Positions 63,995-64,000 of a stretch of 64,000 nucleotides of DNA are shown piece by piece (the stretch's first letter is position 1; each line of letters opens with the position of its first letter). The stretch spans positions 1 through 64,000 of the forward strand of contig CAKVLN010000008.1 in the NCBI GenBank assembly GCA_934757275.1, given 5' to 3'. This DNA is from an uncultured Candidatus Melainabacteria bacterium. Lineage in GTDB: Bacteria > Cyanobacteriota > Vampirovibrionia > Gastranaerophilales > Gastranaerophilaceae. The position numbers and the translations under genes were made by a program. The notes under the pieces were generated by a model that saw only the letters and a program-made list of their open reading frames with translations, did not search any database and was not told where the DNA came from.

Positions 63995-64000
63995 CTCCGT

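Overview
The window reads as a chromosomal segment of a low-GC, flagellated, diderm bacterium, most probably a gut-type Melainabacteria/Vampirovibrionia (order Gastranaerophilales). The reasons are the AT-rich coding style, flagellar export genes beside an S-layer-homology protein, a TolC-type outer-membrane channel and a HlyD-type adaptor, and many lineage-restricted hypothetical proteins that open with a short tag of the form M-[K/R]-I-x-x-I-x-x-T-x-F-x-G. The taxonomic call is inference; no rRNA or tRNA gene was seen.

Layout. 1-2.8 kb: a zinc metallopeptidase, then a gene-free AT-rich stretch with an origin-like cluster of short boxes. 2.8-7.6 kb: flagellar motor-switch/export genes fliN-like, fliO, fliP, fliQ, a secretin-N-domain-like protein and fliR, with an octamer-armed hairpin in every gap. 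7.6-14.9 kb: a DUF3800 protein, two tagged coiled-coil or hypothetical proteins, a thioredoxin, an HxlR regulator, a UPF0210 protein, aroF and a secreted hypothetical. 15-22 kb: yidD, a P-loop kinase, a membrane hypothetical, comF, a SIS-domain protein and dnaK. 22.3-26 kb: twin tagged alpha-solenoid proteins. 26-33.5 kb: membrane-anchored Hsp20, M16 peptidase, ABC permease, AGCS symporter, two toxin-like 23-aa peptides in tandem inverted-repeat elements, BadF-type ATPase, phosphatase. 33.5-38.4 kb: DUF1653, ClC channel, adenine deaminase. 38.4-42.5 kb: four tagged or tag-like genes (a zincin, an acyltransferase, two small proteins), mraY and a tagged five-HTH protein. 42.6-48.3 kb: zinc-ribbon protein, leuD, dnaN, another tagged protein, a 51-aa protein, dCMP deaminase, DtxR regulator, folC. 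48.4-55.9 kb: histidine kinase, emrA-like adaptor, MarR regulator, TolC-like channel, TPR-glycosyltransferase. 56-64 kb: SLH protein, proB, thrC, a zeta-toxin-like remnant, hom, and an XRE/zinc-finger regulator.

The non-coding DNA is unusually structured. It holds (i) 8-bp tandem arrays facing each other as inverted arms around a shared core, sometimes supplying the stop codon of the gene before them; (ii) REP-like palindromes with a GTAG foot and several unrelated stems; (iii) longer mosaic repeats, one about 175 bp; (iv) tandem elements encoding 23-aa hydrophobic peptides with a conserved promoter on the opposite strand, which looks like a type I toxin-antitoxin system. Several genes have a TANAAT box 5-7 bp before the ATG and no Shine-Dalgarno, suggesting leaderless transcripts. 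The hom-thrC-proB run is an amino-acid biosynthesis operon, and the marR/emrA/tolC divergon looks like a drug-efflux module without its permease.
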